From Alteromonas_E sp965248545 (GTDB taxonomy: Bacteria; Pseudomonadota; Gammaproteobacteria; Enterobacterales; Alteromonadaceae), in NCBI GenBank assembly GCA_965248545.1, contig OZ252110.1, forward strand, positions 620,001-684,000: DNA of 64,000 bases, written 5' to 3'. Position numbers and translations under genes: made by a program. This document shows, piece by piece, positions 17,681 through 26,985 of the stretch. The notes under the pieces were generated by a model. It saw only the letters and a list, made by a program, of their open reading frames with translations, was not told the DNA's origin and ran no database searches. Position 1 is the stretch's first letter, and the number at the start of each line of letters is the position of its first letter.

Positions 17681-18880
17681 ATGTCACGCGTTCTTATTAT
17701 TGGCGCAGGCGGTGTTGCCGCTGTAACTGTGAAAAAGTGTGCTCGCCTCACCGAGCATTTTGATGAAATATTTTTGGCTAGTCGTACGGTTTCAAAATGT
17801 GAAGCACTGCAAGCTGAAGTCGGTGCCGATAGAGTCAAGGCAGTCTATGCATTAGATGCAGACAACGCTGCAGAAGTTGAAAAACTCATTAATCAAGTGG
17901 AACCAGACCTGGTCGTCAATTTGGCACTACCTTATCAGGACTTGCCAATCATGGATGCGTGTCTTGCTACTGAAACCGATTATTTGGATACCGCTAACTA
18001 CGAACCTAAAGACGAAGCAAAATTTGAATACTCATGGCAATGGGCTTACCAACAGCGTTTTCAAGACGCCGGTATCATGGCACTGCTTGGTAGTGGCTTT
18101 GACCCAGGTGTCACAAATGTCTACACCGCATATGCCGCGAAGCACTATTTCGACGAAATCCACTACCTCGACATTGTAGACTGTAACGGCGGCGACCATG
18201 GTCAAGCATTTGCGACCAACTTTAATCCAGAAATTAACATCCGAGAGATCACGCAACGCGGCCGGTTCTGGGAAAATGGTGAGTGGAAGGAAACAGACCC
18301 ACTGAGTGTGCGTGAGGATCTGGACTACCAGAACATCGGTGTTCGTGCGTCTTACTTGATGTTCCATGAAGAGTTAGAATCTCTGGTAAAACACTTCCCA
18401 ACTATTAAGCGGGCGCGTTTTTGGATGACTTTTGGTGATGCTTATTTAACCCACCTTCGCGTATTGGAAGGGATCGGCATGACCAGTATCGAGCCGATTG
18501 AATTCCAAGGACAGTCGATCGTGCCACTTGAATTTCTCAAAGCCGTATTGCCAAACCCAGGTTCCCTTGCCGAAGGCTACACAGGTAAAACGTGTATCGG
18601 TACCTATATTACAGGTGTTAAAGACGGCGTCGAGAAAACCATCTTTATCTACAATAACTGCGATCACGCAGCATGTTTCGAAGAAGTCGGTGCACAAGCC
18701 GTGTCCTATACAACTGGAGTACCGGCGATGATCGGCGCTGCGTTGATGCTAAATGGCACTTGGAAAAAGCCAGGGGTTTGGAATATGGAGCAATTTGATC
18801 CAGATCCGTTCATGGACATGCTTAATCAACACGGACTACCGTGGCATGTAATTGAGTGCGATAGCCCATTTAATCGATAA
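17681..18880 (+). CDS. Carboxynorspermidine/carboxyspermidine dehydrogenase (saccharopine dehydrogenase family)
   Basis: A 399-residue NAD(P)H-dependent enzyme. It joins aspartate semialdehyde to diaminopropane or putrescine to give carboxynorspermidine or carboxyspermidine. The Rossmann motif IIGAGGVAAVTVKKC is at residues 6-20. Features typical of the polyamine branch rather than lysine saccharopine enzymes include LPYQDLPIMDACL, GSGFDPGVTNVYTAYA, and NNCDHAACFEEVGAQAVSYTTGVPA. AGGA lies six bases upstream of the ATG. nspC starts 20 bases after its stop, the same order as the Vibrio genes. The genes that make diaminopropane are not in the window, so the product may be spermidine. Confidence 0.93.
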   Translation: MSRVLIIGAGGVAAVTVKKCARLTEHFDEIFLASRTVSKCEALQAEVGADRVKAVYALDADNAAEVEKLINQVEPDLVVNLALPYQDLPIMDACLATETDYLDTANYEPKDEAKFEYSWQWAYQQRFQDAGIMALLGSGFDPGVTNVYTAYAAKHYFDEIHYLDIVDCNGGDHGQAFATNFNPEINIREITQRGRFWENGEWKETDPLSVREDLDYQNIGVRASYLMFHEELESLVKHFPTIKRARFWMTFGDAYLTHLRVLEGIGMTSIEPIEFQGQSIVPLEFLKAVLPNPGSLAEGYTGKTCIGTYITGVKDGVEKTIFIYNNCDHAACFEEVGAQAVSYTTGVPAMIGAALMLNGTWKKPGVWNMEQFDPDPFMDMLNQHGLPWHVIECDSPFNR

Positions 18881-18900
18881 TCACACTACGGGGATCATTT

Positions 18901-20037
18901 ATGGACTTAACGGCTCGGAAAGATATTCCTTCGCCTTGTTACGTGCTAATCGAAGAGTATTTAGACCGCAATCTACATTTGATGCAGCGCGTACAAGACG
19001 AAACTGGCGTGAAGATTATTCTCGCGCTAAAGGGGTTTTCCATGTGGTCCGTATTTGATCGTATCCAGCCGTATTTGCGCGGGGCGACCGCTAGTTCTGT
19101 GTGGGAAGCTAAGTTAGCCAAGTATGAAATGGGCGGTGAAGTCCACGCATACTCACCCGCGTATAAGGACGACGATATAACAGCGCTCAGCGATTTGGTC
19201 GACCATCTTTCATTCAATAGCATCGCACAGTGGCAATTGTATCATCAGCAGCTTACGGACAAAGGTGTATCGGTTGGACTGAGGGTGAATCCAGAAAATC
19301 AAGAAGCCGATACACCATTATACGACCCCTGTGCACCCGGCTCACGGCTCGGTATACGTGCCGCCCAGTTGGCGGGAGTAGATCTGAATGGTATCGAGGG
19401 ATTCCACGTACACAATTTATGTGAGTGTGATTCCTTCGCAACAGAACGCACTTTGTTAGCGATAGAAGAGAAGTTTTCTCCATGGCTAGGTCAATTAAAA
19501 TGGCTCAATCTCGGCGGCGGCCACTTGATGACGCGAGAAGGCTACAATGTTGAGCATCTAATCGCGACCTTGAACGCATTTAAGCAGCGCCACCCGCACT
19601 TAGAGGTCATCATGGAACCAGGCTCAGCAGTGGCTTGGGATACTGGACCTTTGATCGCAGAAGTCGTGGATGTGGTCGAAAATGAAGATACCATTGCGAT
19701 TCTGGATATATCTGCAACGGCACATATGCCAGATGTACTGGAAATGCCGTATCGGCCGCGGATACTACATGCAGGTATGCCAAACGACAAACCTCATCAC
19801 TACAAACTAGGCGGCAATTCCTGCTTAGCGGGAGATGTCATCGACACGTATAGTTTTGACAGACCACTGGTACCGGGTGACCGGATCCAATTTGAAGACA
19901 TGATGCACTACACCATGGTAAAAACGACCTTCTTTAACGGTGTAGAGCATCCGTCTATTGCGATATTAAGAACGGATGGCACGTTAGATGTAGTCCGTCG
20001 CTTCACCTATGAGGATTTTAAAGGGCGTTTATCTTAA
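18901..20037 (+). CDS. nspC: Carboxynorspermidine decarboxylase
   Basis: A 378-residue PLP enzyme of the alanine-racemase fold that decarboxylates carboxy(nor)spermidine to (nor)spermidine. The PLP lysine is Lys44 (ILALKGFSMW). Other landmarks are FHVHNLCECDSF (near 169), NLGGGHLMTREGY (near 203), EPGSAVAW (near 238) and LGGNSCLAGDV, which supplies the cysteine of the second active-site half. Forms an operon with the dehydrogenase upstream. Cytosolic. The length matches Vibrio NspC (~377). Confidence 0.95.
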   Translation: MDLTARKDIPSPCYVLIEEYLDRNLHLMQRVQDETGVKIILALKGFSMWSVFDRIQPYLRGATASSVWEAKLAKYEMGGEVHAYSPAYKDDDITALSDLVDHLSFNSIAQWQLYHQQLTDKGVSVGLRVNPENQEADTPLYDPCAPGSRLGIRAAQLAGVDLNGIEGFHVHNLCECDSFATERTLLAIEEKFSPWLGQLKWLNLGGGHLMTREGYNVEHLIATLNAFKQRHPHLEVIMEPGSAVAWDTGPLIAEVVDVVENEDTIAILDISATAHMPDVLEMPYRPRILHAGMPNDKPHHYKLGGNSCLAGDVIDTYSFDRPLVPGDRIQFEDMMHYTMVKTTFFNGVEHPSIAILRTDGTLDVVRRFTYEDFKGRLS

Positions 20038-20042
20038 CGCCC
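20023..20042 (+). terminator. Hairpin overlapping the nspC stop codon
   Basis: GGGCGTT (20023-20029) and AACGCCC (20036-20042) form a 7-bp stem with a 6-base loop at the 3' end of nspC; the following bases are only moderately T-rich. The convergent receptor gene ends at 20069. Confidence 0.5.
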
Positions 20043-20068
20043 CCATTTCCGTACCTTTCAATACTCAA

Positions 20069-22180
20069 TCAGAATTGGTATTCAATACCCATCTGTAAAC
20101 TGCGTGGCCTGCCTGGGAAATAACGAGGACCCGAAAACGTTGTCCAGTCTGCGCGTTCAGCGTATTCACGATCAAATAGGTTGAGAATTTGTAACGTTAA
20201 TTGCCAGTCAGTCGCGGGCTGCCAAACGCTGCGGATATCAAATACATTGTGTCCAGAATAGCGTTGTTGATTTTGCGGCTCTAAATAATAATCACTGACA
20301 TGACGCCAATCCAATGAGACGTCGAGCGTTTCCTGTGGCGCCCAAATGAGTTGCGCATTAGCCAGCCATCTAGGCGCGGTGTCCATATCGTTCCCGGCCA
20401 GCACAAGATCACCCAAATTATTGCGGTATTGATGCTTGGCGTAAGTCATCGCAGTATTGAATTGCCACGCCTTTGCGATGGCCAACTGGGCACTTAGCTC
20501 GACGCCTTGGTGCTTCGTTTTGGCATTGCTGCGATTAAAAAAGTCACTATCGCGGAAAATCACATTGTCTTTACGCATGTCATAAAGAGCAATCGAAACC
20601 TTTAATGGAGAAGAAAACCAGCGATAACCGACTTCTACGCTGGTTGCCTCAACACTATCCAGCTCGGCGACTTGCTGCGCGCGTTGCAGACGGTAAAGCT
20701 CAGTCGCCTGCGGTGCACGGTAACCTTGTGCTGCACGAGCATACAAAGATTGATTATTATCCAGCTGATAGTTCAGCGCGATTTGCGGTGAGACGTTGGA
20801 AAAATCATCACTGCGATCTGCCGGACGGCTATAGCGACACCCGCCGAAACCACATGCATTACCCGCTTCGTCAGTCCTTCCCGCGATCATCAGGTTGTCA
20901 TATTGGTAGTCAATCTGTTCTGCACGCAAACCAGCCAAGATTTGCAAATCGTCATTCAAAAACCATGAAAACTCAGTAAATGCTGCGATCATGTCGGCAT
21001 CTACCTTATAATCGTATTGAAGCCCTGCTGGAATAGTTGCTTGCAGAAATGCCGAACCTTGCGTAGCGTTTGGCTGGAACTGGCGTAACTTAGCTGAGGT
21101 TTTCTCCGCGTCGATTCCAAGCGTCCATTGTATAGTTGAAGTTAGATTCCAATTGATGCTACTTAGGATTCCTATGCTGTCCTGTTCATTCTCTTCGATG
21201 GGCTGTCCGGGTAAGAAATGCATCAGAAACGCCATTTCTTGTTGACGCATGTAGGGAGTTACCTGCCAGTTTATCGCGTTTCCGACCGCGTCAAATTGCC
21301 CGTCGAACTTAATCCAGAGTCTCGCTGACTCGGCATTTCGATAGGCTTCAGGGTTAGTGTTTGATTGGGCAATTTCGGCATCTCGATAAGCATTTAATCC
21401 GGTGATAAATCCTGCTGTTTCTTGATCAAGATCGCTGAAACTTAACCCGGCGGTAATGTTGGCATTATCTAACTGATGGGCATAACGGATATGCGCTTTG
21501 GTCTGTTCAAAGCCCTCTTCGTCACGATAACCAGAATCGTCCGTTACCGCCAAGTTGAAACCCAAGCCGTGCTGAGAACGATTATTGCCCATGTTTAGAC
21601 GTGCTCGGCTAAAACCATAAGAGCCTACTTCCAGCGCCACTTGCTCACTGGTGTTGATCGGATCTTGTGTAATCACGTTGACCACACCGTGCATGGCATT
21701 CGAACCGTACATAGCCGTTCCAGGCCCTTTCAACACCTCAATGCGCTGTGCATATTCAGTGCCGGCTTCAAACATCTCGTTGATGTTACAAAAGCCTGCT
21801 GCGCGCAACGCAATGCCGTCTTCAGCCGTGAGTAGCTCACCGCAAGCGCCGGCACCCGTGAACACAGGAGAGCGTAGCGCCGGTAGATATTCTTGGCCGT
21901 TGCCTCGTTGAATGTTCACACCGGCGATTCGGTTCAACACTTGTTCGATATGTTGTGGACCCACTGTTGTTAACGTCTTTTCATCGATCCAACCAATAGA
22001 AACGGGATATTCACGCGTAACGACTGCATAGCGAGACACCGTTTTGGTAACTACTTCAATATCATTTAGCTCATCTTTTGACAGCGGTGTAGCCGACTGC
22101 GCCAATGCGGCGGAAGAACTACAGGATAATGTTCCAACCAGTAAAATTGATAACGCTCTATTCAACACCCAAAACCTCAT
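20069..22180 (-). CDS. TonB-dependent outer-membrane receptor
   Basis: Start set at ATG 22180, which gives a signal peptide (MRFWVLNRALSILLVG ... ALAQS); the frame is open ~90 bases further upstream but that would bury the signal. The 703-residue protein has an N-terminal TonB-box-like stretch (NDIEVVTKTV), a plug domain (IEQVLNRIAGVNIQRGNG, VLKGPGTAMYGSNAMHGVVNVIT) and a beta-barrel ending in YQF, the usual terminal aromatic. A cysteine pair in the plug (GACGELL ... GFCNINE) probably forms a disulfide. Substrate unknown; plug and size resemble catecholate/cobalamin-type receptors. No transport partner is adjacent. Confidence 0.92.
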   Translation of the reverse strand: MRFWVLNRALSILLVGTLSCSSSAALAQSATPLSKDELNDIEVVTKTVSRYAVVTREYPVSIGWIDEKTLTTVGPQHIEQVLNRIAGVNIQRGNGQEYLPALRSPVFTGAGACGELLTAEDGIALRAAGFCNINEMFEAGTEYAQRIEVLKGPGTAMYGSNAMHGVVNVITQDPINTSEQVALEVGSYGFSRARLNMGNNRSQHGLGFNLAVTDDSGYRDEEGFEQTKAHIRYAHQLDNANITAGLSFSDLDQETAGFITGLNAYRDAEIAQSNTNPEAYRNAESARLWIKFDGQFDAVGNAINWQVTPYMRQQEMAFLMHFLPGQPIEENEQDSIGILSSINWNLTSTIQWTLGIDAEKTSAKLRQFQPNATQGSAFLQATIPAGLQYDYKVDADMIAAFTEFSWFLNDDLQILAGLRAEQIDYQYDNLMIAGRTDEAGNACGFGGCRYSRPADRSDDFSNVSPQIALNYQLDNNQSLYARAAQGYRAPQATELYRLQRAQQVAELDSVEATSVEVGYRWFSSPLKVSIALYDMRKDNVIFRDSDFFNRSNAKTKHQGVELSAQLAIAKAWQFNTAMTYAKHQYRNNLGDLVLAGNDMDTAPRWLANAQLIWAPQETLDVSLDWRHVSDYYLEPQNQQRYSGHNVFDIRSVWQPATDWQLTLQILNLFDREYAERADWTTFSGPRYFPGRPRSLQMGIEYQF

Positions 22181-22355
22181 AGAAATGGCGACAACAAGAC
22201 GCGCAAATAGTATCAAATGCATACCCACACCCGACCCAGTTGAACGGACGCACAAACGCATTGGTCGCAAAAATTGCGCGACAAGTTTGACTAATCGTCA
22301 TGTCGGACTTAATTCGACTTACTTACGGCGTGGTACGTCAACCACCCGCTTGGGA

Positions 22356-23240
22356 TCACTTATCATCTAGGAGTATTGAATACAGCGTATTCTTTTTGAG
22401 CTTGTAATGATCCGCGACGACCGCGGCAGCTTTTTTAGGCGGTAAGTGCTCCGCTAAGGACCGTAATAATGCCAATGCTTCAACCGGGACTTCCTGCTTT
22501 TGTTGAGGTTTGCCGGCTATCATCAGCACGAATTCACCCCGTTGATGTTTTTCATCAGCGTTCAGCCACGAAAGAATTTCATCTGGCGTTCCACTTACGT
22601 AACGCTCAAACGTCTTGGTCAACTCTTTTGCCAAGACCACCTTCTGCTGATCGTACAGATGCTGTTTAAGCAGTTTTATGGTTGCCACTACACGACGTGG
22701 CGCTTCGTAGCAAATGCTTGTACACGGCGATTCAGCAAGTGCAGCAACTGCCGTCACCAAAGCCTGTTGTTTGGTTGGGAGAAAACCGACAAAGTGAAAT
22801 TGGTCGGTTGCTAAACCAGAAGCGCTTAACGCGGTAATCGCAGCACACGCACCGGGCAGTGCAACGACGGAAATGCCCTTACTTCTGCATTGTTCGACCA
22901 ACACATAACCGGGATCACTGATCAGCGGGGTGCCTGCGTCAGATATCAATGCCACGCTCTCCCCGCCCAACAGTTTTGAGGTTAACATTTCGCTGCGCGT
23001 CGATTCGTTGTGTTGGTGTAGGGACAATGATTGGACCTTTAATCCTAAATGATCAAACAACCGTTTGCTGTGGCGCGTATCTTCTGCAGCAACCCAGTCA
23101 ACGGCAGCCAAAACCTGAATCGCACGCTGCGTGATATCCGCTAGGTTCCCAATCGGCGTGGGCACAATGTACAGGGTACCACCAATAACAGTCGATTGCG
23201 GTTCCGCGATCGCGTCAGATTCAAACTCGTGATGTTCCAT
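22356..23240 (-). CDS. rsmI: 16S rRNA (cytidine(1402)-2'-O)-methyltransferase
   Basis: Methylates the 2'-O of C1402 in the decoding centre of 16S rRNA, using SAM. I place the start at ATG 23240 (294 residues, family ~286): the body begins GTLYIVPTPIGNLADITQRA, the diagnostic tetrapyrrole-methylase-fold N-terminus, and the 103 extra upstream codons of the open frame are unlike any part of RsmI. Other motifs are VAAEDTRHSKRL, LISDAGTPLISDPGY (near 94) and ALPGACAAITALSASGL. In many gammaproteobacteria rsmI is divergent from lpoA; here eight kilobases of TonB/Fec genes separate them. Confidence 0.95.
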   Translation of the reverse strand: MEHHEFESDAIAEPQSTVIGGTLYIVPTPIGNLADITQRAIQVLAAVDWVAAEDTRHSKRLFDHLGLKVQSLSLHQHNESTRSEMLTSKLLGGESVALISDAGTPLISDPGYVLVEQCRSKGISVVALPGACAAITALSASGLATDQFHFVGFLPTKQQALVTAVAALAESPCTSICYEAPRRVVATIKLLKQHLYDQQKVVLAKELTKTFERYVSGTPDEILSWLNADEKHQRGEFVLMIAGKPQQKQEVPVEALALLRSLAEHLPPKKAAAVVADHYKLKKNTLYSILLDDK

Positions 23241-23681
23241 GGGCGTATTTTCCGGTATTACGATTGGCTGGCATTGCGGCCCGGAGTTTAGCACAAAGCA
23301 TGACTTAAAAGAGAGTAGCTGAATCGGACGTTTGCAACGATATGAGGCGTTATCGACAAATATTGGGGGGGTAAATGTATCAATAGGGCAAATTAACTTT
23401 ACCGCGTTCACGTAGTCTTTCCCACCCCCAATAACGGCATATTTTACCCGAAAAAATCCACCGTAATCTCTATATAGACAAGCCAGAAATCGCGATCCTC
23501 TACGTTGTGAAAAAATATATTTTTTTTTGCATTTTTCGTTTGTTTTCAATGGTTTTAGCGGCTATAAAAAATTGCCGATGCTGCAATGCATCCGTTAAAA
23601 CGAATAAAAAACAAACACATTTCACGGCTCAAATATCCGCTGTTTTTAGCCGAAGAAATAGACCAATCCATGGAACCGATT
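23241..23681. other. Divergent intergenic region with a nested inverted repeat
   Basis: 441 bases between rsmI (minus) and the first Fec-cluster receptor (plus). It contains a 9-bp inverted repeat, TATTGGGGG (23361-23369) and CCCCCAATA (23425-23433). Nested inside it is a 6-bp repeat, GGTAAA (23370-23375) and TTTACC (23398-23403). A run of T residues near 23519-23528 follows. It must hold promoters for both genes; the repeat may be an RNA leader structure of rsmI. Open frames across it look like chance extensions. Confidence 0.45.
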
Positions 23682-26249
23682 ATGAAAACTTCAGAGTCAT
23701 TATTAACCCAACATCTCCGCCGAGCGTTAGGTGTGACTGCAGCACTTAGTTTGACTGCTCTAGCACCTGTAAACGCCCAAGAAACTACCGAACAAGCTCA
23801 AGATGTCGAAAAGATAGCGGTCGTAGGTACTCGTGCTGCGCCCCGCTCCATCGCAGATTCATCTGTACCGATTGATATTATTGGTGAGGAAGAATTTGCC
23901 AATCAAGGTTCAACCGACATGGTATCGATGATGCAGACCATCGTGCCTTCTTTCAATGTCAACGACCAACCGATCAACGATGCATCTACATTGGTACGCC
24001 CGGCTAACTTACGCGGCATGGCCTCTGATCACACGCTAGTCCTCGTTAATGGTAAACGCAGACATCGTTCTGCGGTAATAACATTCCTGGGCGGTGGACT
24101 GTCCGATGGTGCGCAAGGGCCGGATATATCTGTCATTCCTGCTGTGGCACTAAAACAAGTTGAAGTATTAAGAGATGGCGCAGCTGCTCAATATGGTTCT
24201 GACGCTATTGCCGGTGTGGTTAACTTCGTGTTGAAGGACGACACCGAGGGCGGTGCCATAGAAGTTCGCACAGGCTCATACTTTGAAGGCGATGGTGACA
24301 TGTTCCAAGTTGCCGCTAATGTGGGACTCCCGCTATCAGATGATGGTTTTGCTAATTTCAGTGCCGAATACCGCACCGCCGATGATACTTCACGCAGTGT
24401 TCAACGAGATGACGCAGCAGCGCTTGTTGCTGCTGGGAATACATTCGTCGCAGATCCGGCCCAAATTTGGGGGAGTCCAGAGATCAAGCACGACGTCAAA
24501 TTGTTCATGAATCTAGGCTTGGACCTAAGCGCTGACTCTCAAGCATATATGTTTGGTAACTACGCAGAACGTGAAGTAGAAGGCGGATTTTATTTCCGTA
24601 ACCCGCACACTCGCGGTGGTGTATTCGATGGCGGTACCAACGATGCAGGTGAACAACTTTTATTAGTTGGCGATCTAACCGCCGATGGCACTGGCAACTG
24701 CCCTACCGATATTGTAGTAGGTGCCAACGTGTTACAGAATCAGCGCTACATCGATTTGGTTGCGAATAATCCAGATTGTTTCTCGTTCAACGAACTGTTA
24801 CCCGGTGGCTTCACCCCACGATTTGGCGGCACTGTGAAAGACTCTTCGTTAGTCTTCGGCACCAAGGGTGAGTTGGGTAATGAATGGGGTTACGACATCA
24901 GCGTCAATCTCGGCCGAAATGAAATCGATTTTGCGATCAAAAATACGATAAACCCTTCTCTTGGTCCTGATACTCCATTTGAATTCAGCCCGGGTAAATA
25001 CATTCAATCAGAACAGACGTTTGATTTTGATTTAACGAAAGCGGTTGATATTGGCTTGGACGATCCTCTCTACTTCGCGGGTGGTGTGCAATATCGCAAC
25101 GAGTCTTATGAAAGCATCGCGGGTGACCCTGCCTCATATGAAATTGGCCCATTGGCGTCGCAAGGCTTTGGAATCGGCTCAAATGGCTTCCCTGGCCTAT
25201 CGGCACGCAGCCAAGGTAAAGCATCGCGGAATAACATCGCGCTTTATCTAGACGCGGAGATGTACCCAACTGAAAATCTGTTGTTAACCGCTGCACTTCG
25301 TTATGAAGATTTCTCTGACTTTGGTAACACCACCAAAGGTAAAGTGTCCTTCCGCTATGAATTTATGGAAGATGTTGCGCTTCGTGGTGCATTCTCTACT
25401 GGCTTTAAAGCCCCAACCATTGGTCAAAGTAATGTGCGCAACGTAACCACTGCGTTTGGTACCGATGGCCGTCTGATTGACCGAGCGACGTTACCACCAA
25501 CGGATCCAATTGCGGCTCAGGTCGGCGGTGAGCCTTTGCAGCCAGAAGAATCTGAGAGTTTCAGCTTGGGTGTTGTGGCCAGTTTTGATAACGGCTTATT
25601 CCTTACTGCGGACTACTACAATATCGAAGTAACCGATCGCATCAGTACTGTGTCGGGTATCGCGTTGACGCAAGCGGACATCGACTCTTTGTTAGCGCGT
25701 GGAATCAGGGATGCCTCAAGTTTCTCAGAAGTAAGTTACTTTGCTAATGACTTCGATACCACGACTAAAGGTGTAGATGTAGTTGCTAACTACAGCATGG
25801 AAATGTTCGGTGGCGACACTAAATTCGCACTGGCGTATAACTGGACGTCAACAACGGTTGACCAAGCATCTGAATTTATCTCCGCGGACCGTATCCGCAT
25901 GATCGAAAACAACCTGCCTGCCGTGCGTTACAGCGTCACTGCTAACCACACAAACGGCGATTGGCGCTTCCTAAGCCGCGTAAACTATGCGGGTAGTATT
26001 TTCGAAGACCACTTAGATTCAGGGTTGCCTATCGACAAAGTTGGCTCTGAGTTCACGCTGGATTTAGAGCTTGGTTATCACGTCTCAGAAAACTTGGAAT
26101 TAGTTGTCGGTGCAAAAAATGCGCTGGATGAAGAACCAGACCGCAATGTTTTGTGGGACAACGAAATTGCAGGTTCAAAGTTCCCAACCACGTCTCCAAT
26201 TGGGATCAACGGTGGTTTCTATTACATAAGAGGTTTGTATACCTTTTAA
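23682..26249 (+). CDS. TonB-dependent receptor without signalling domain
   Basis: Start set at ATG 23682 (GGAA upstream), giving a signal peptide MKTSESLLTQHLRRALG ... LAPVNAQE. The 855-residue product begins with a TonB-box-like VEKIAVVGTRA, then the plug (IDIIGEEEFANQGSTDMVSMM, VRPANLRGMASDHTLVLVNGKRR in two pieces, LRDGAAAQYGSDAIAGVVNFVLKDD near 170-195) and a barrel ending in LYTF. It is a close paralogue of the receptor at 28356-31271, with the plug almost identical, but lacks the N-terminal STN signalling domain. Likely the bulk transporter of the FecIR-controlled pair. Substrate unknown. Confidence 0.93.
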   Translation: MKTSESLLTQHLRRALGVTAALSLTALAPVNAQETTEQAQDVEKIAVVGTRAAPRSIADSSVPIDIIGEEEFANQGSTDMVSMMQTIVPSFNVNDQPINDASTLVRPANLRGMASDHTLVLVNGKRRHRSAVITFLGGGLSDGAQGPDISVIPAVALKQVEVLRDGAAAQYGSDAIAGVVNFVLKDDTEGGAIEVRTGSYFEGDGDMFQVAANVGLPLSDDGFANFSAEYRTADDTSRSVQRDDAAALVAAGNTFVADPAQIWGSPEIKHDVKLFMNLGLDLSADSQAYMFGNYAEREVEGGFYFRNPHTRGGVFDGGTNDAGEQLLLVGDLTADGTGNCPTDIVVGANVLQNQRYIDLVANNPDCFSFNELLPGGFTPRFGGTVKDSSLVFGTKGELGNEWGYDISVNLGRNEIDFAIKNTINPSLGPDTPFEFSPGKYIQSEQTFDFDLTKAVDIGLDDPLYFAGGVQYRNESYESIAGDPASYEIGPLASQGFGIGSNGFPGLSARSQGKASRNNIALYLDAEMYPTENLLLTAALRYEDFSDFGNTTKGKVSFRYEFMEDVALRGAFSTGFKAPTIGQSNVRNVTTAFGTDGRLIDRATLPPTDPIAAQVGGEPLQPEESESFSLGVVASFDNGLFLTADYYNIEVTDRISTVSGIALTQADIDSLLARGIRDASSFSEVSYFANDFDTTTKGVDVVANYSMEMFGGDTKFALAYNWTSTTVDQASEFISADRIRMIENNLPAVRYSVTANHTNGDWRFLSRVNYAGSIFEDHLDSGLPIDKVGSEFTLDLELGYHVSENLELVVGAKNALDEEPDRNVLWDNEIAGSKFPTTSPIGINGGFYYIRGLYTF

Positions 26250-26264
26250 GTGATTTGCCACCAG

Positions 26265-26289
26265 GGGGGCGAATTTCGCCCCCTTTTTT
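26265..26289 (+). terminator. Intrinsic terminator after the first receptor
   Basis: GGGGGCG (26265-26271) and CGCCCCC (26277-26283) with a 5-base loop, followed by six T residues. A strong rho-independent terminator 16 bases after the stop, so the FecI gene downstream has its own promoter. Confidence 0.92.
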
Positions 26290-26415
26290 GATAGCATTAG
26301 CACGCTCTAGTGACAGATAGGTAGAAAGTTCTCAGCACCTATTGCTATCGATAACAGCAATAAAAGCATAATAAAAGCGCTGTAAAGTAATAGAGACGAT
26401 CAGGTCAGGATAACG

Positions 26416-26985
26416 ATGACGAGAAAGTCGACACTAACTGTAACGTACTTAAAATATCGCTCGAAGTTGATGAGAGCGGTTGGGGCAATCGTACCCTCTG
26501 AGGATATCGAAGATATCGTTCAGGAAACGTATATAAAAAGTTACGAAGCGGAACTCAAACAAGAGATTCGCTACGAACGCACGTATATGCTGAAGACAGC
26601 GCGCAATTTAGCGCTCAATCACGTGAATCGAGCGGAAAACGTGCGTCGTGAACAATTGGATAATATGGATGCCTTGCCACATGAATTAGTTGGGTATTCA
26701 CTAGAAAAAAATGTCGAAAGCAAAGAACGCTTTTTAAACTTTTGCCGAGCCACAGATACCCTATCTGCTGATGTGAAAAGGGTTTTCTTATTAAAAAAAG
26801 TATACGGTAAAAGCCAACGAGAAATTGCAGAACTCCTTGGATTAAGTGAAAGCACAGTAGAGAAACATGTTGCCAAAGGCTTGTTGCTCTGCTCGCGCTA
26901 TTTAAAAGAATTATCACAACAAGGTGCTGGCAATGCGGAGACGCCAAGCGGTAGCACCGATATTAAAGATGGAATTAATCCATGA
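26416..26985 (+). CDS. FecI-type ECF sigma factor
   Basis: A 189-residue sigma-70 factor with region 2 (EDIEDIVQETYIKSYEA, near residues 29-45, then YMLKTARNLALNHV) and region 4 (LSADVKRVFLLKKVYGKSQREIAELL, LSESTVEKHVAKGLL; helix-turn-helix near 135-160). No region 3, as usual for ECF. Its stop overlaps the FecR start by ATGA. In the Fec system the partner FecR relays a signal from an STN-bearing receptor to this sigma, which then transcribes the receptor genes. The two flanking receptors are the obvious targets. Confidence 0.93.
   Translation: MTRKSTLTVTYLKYRSKLMRAVGAIVPSEDIEDIVQETYIKSYEAELKQEIRYERTYMLKTARNLALNHVNRAENVRREQLDNMDALPHELVGYSLEKNVESKERFLNFCRATDTLSADVKRVFLLKKVYGKSQREIAELLGLSESTVEKHVAKGLLLCSRYLKELSQQGAGNAETPSGSTDIKDGINP

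Noticed and set aside
23241..23549. A 103-residue N-terminal extension of RsmI
   Set aside because: The RsmI family begins near the ATG at 23240; the extension matches nothing and crosses an inverted repeat.
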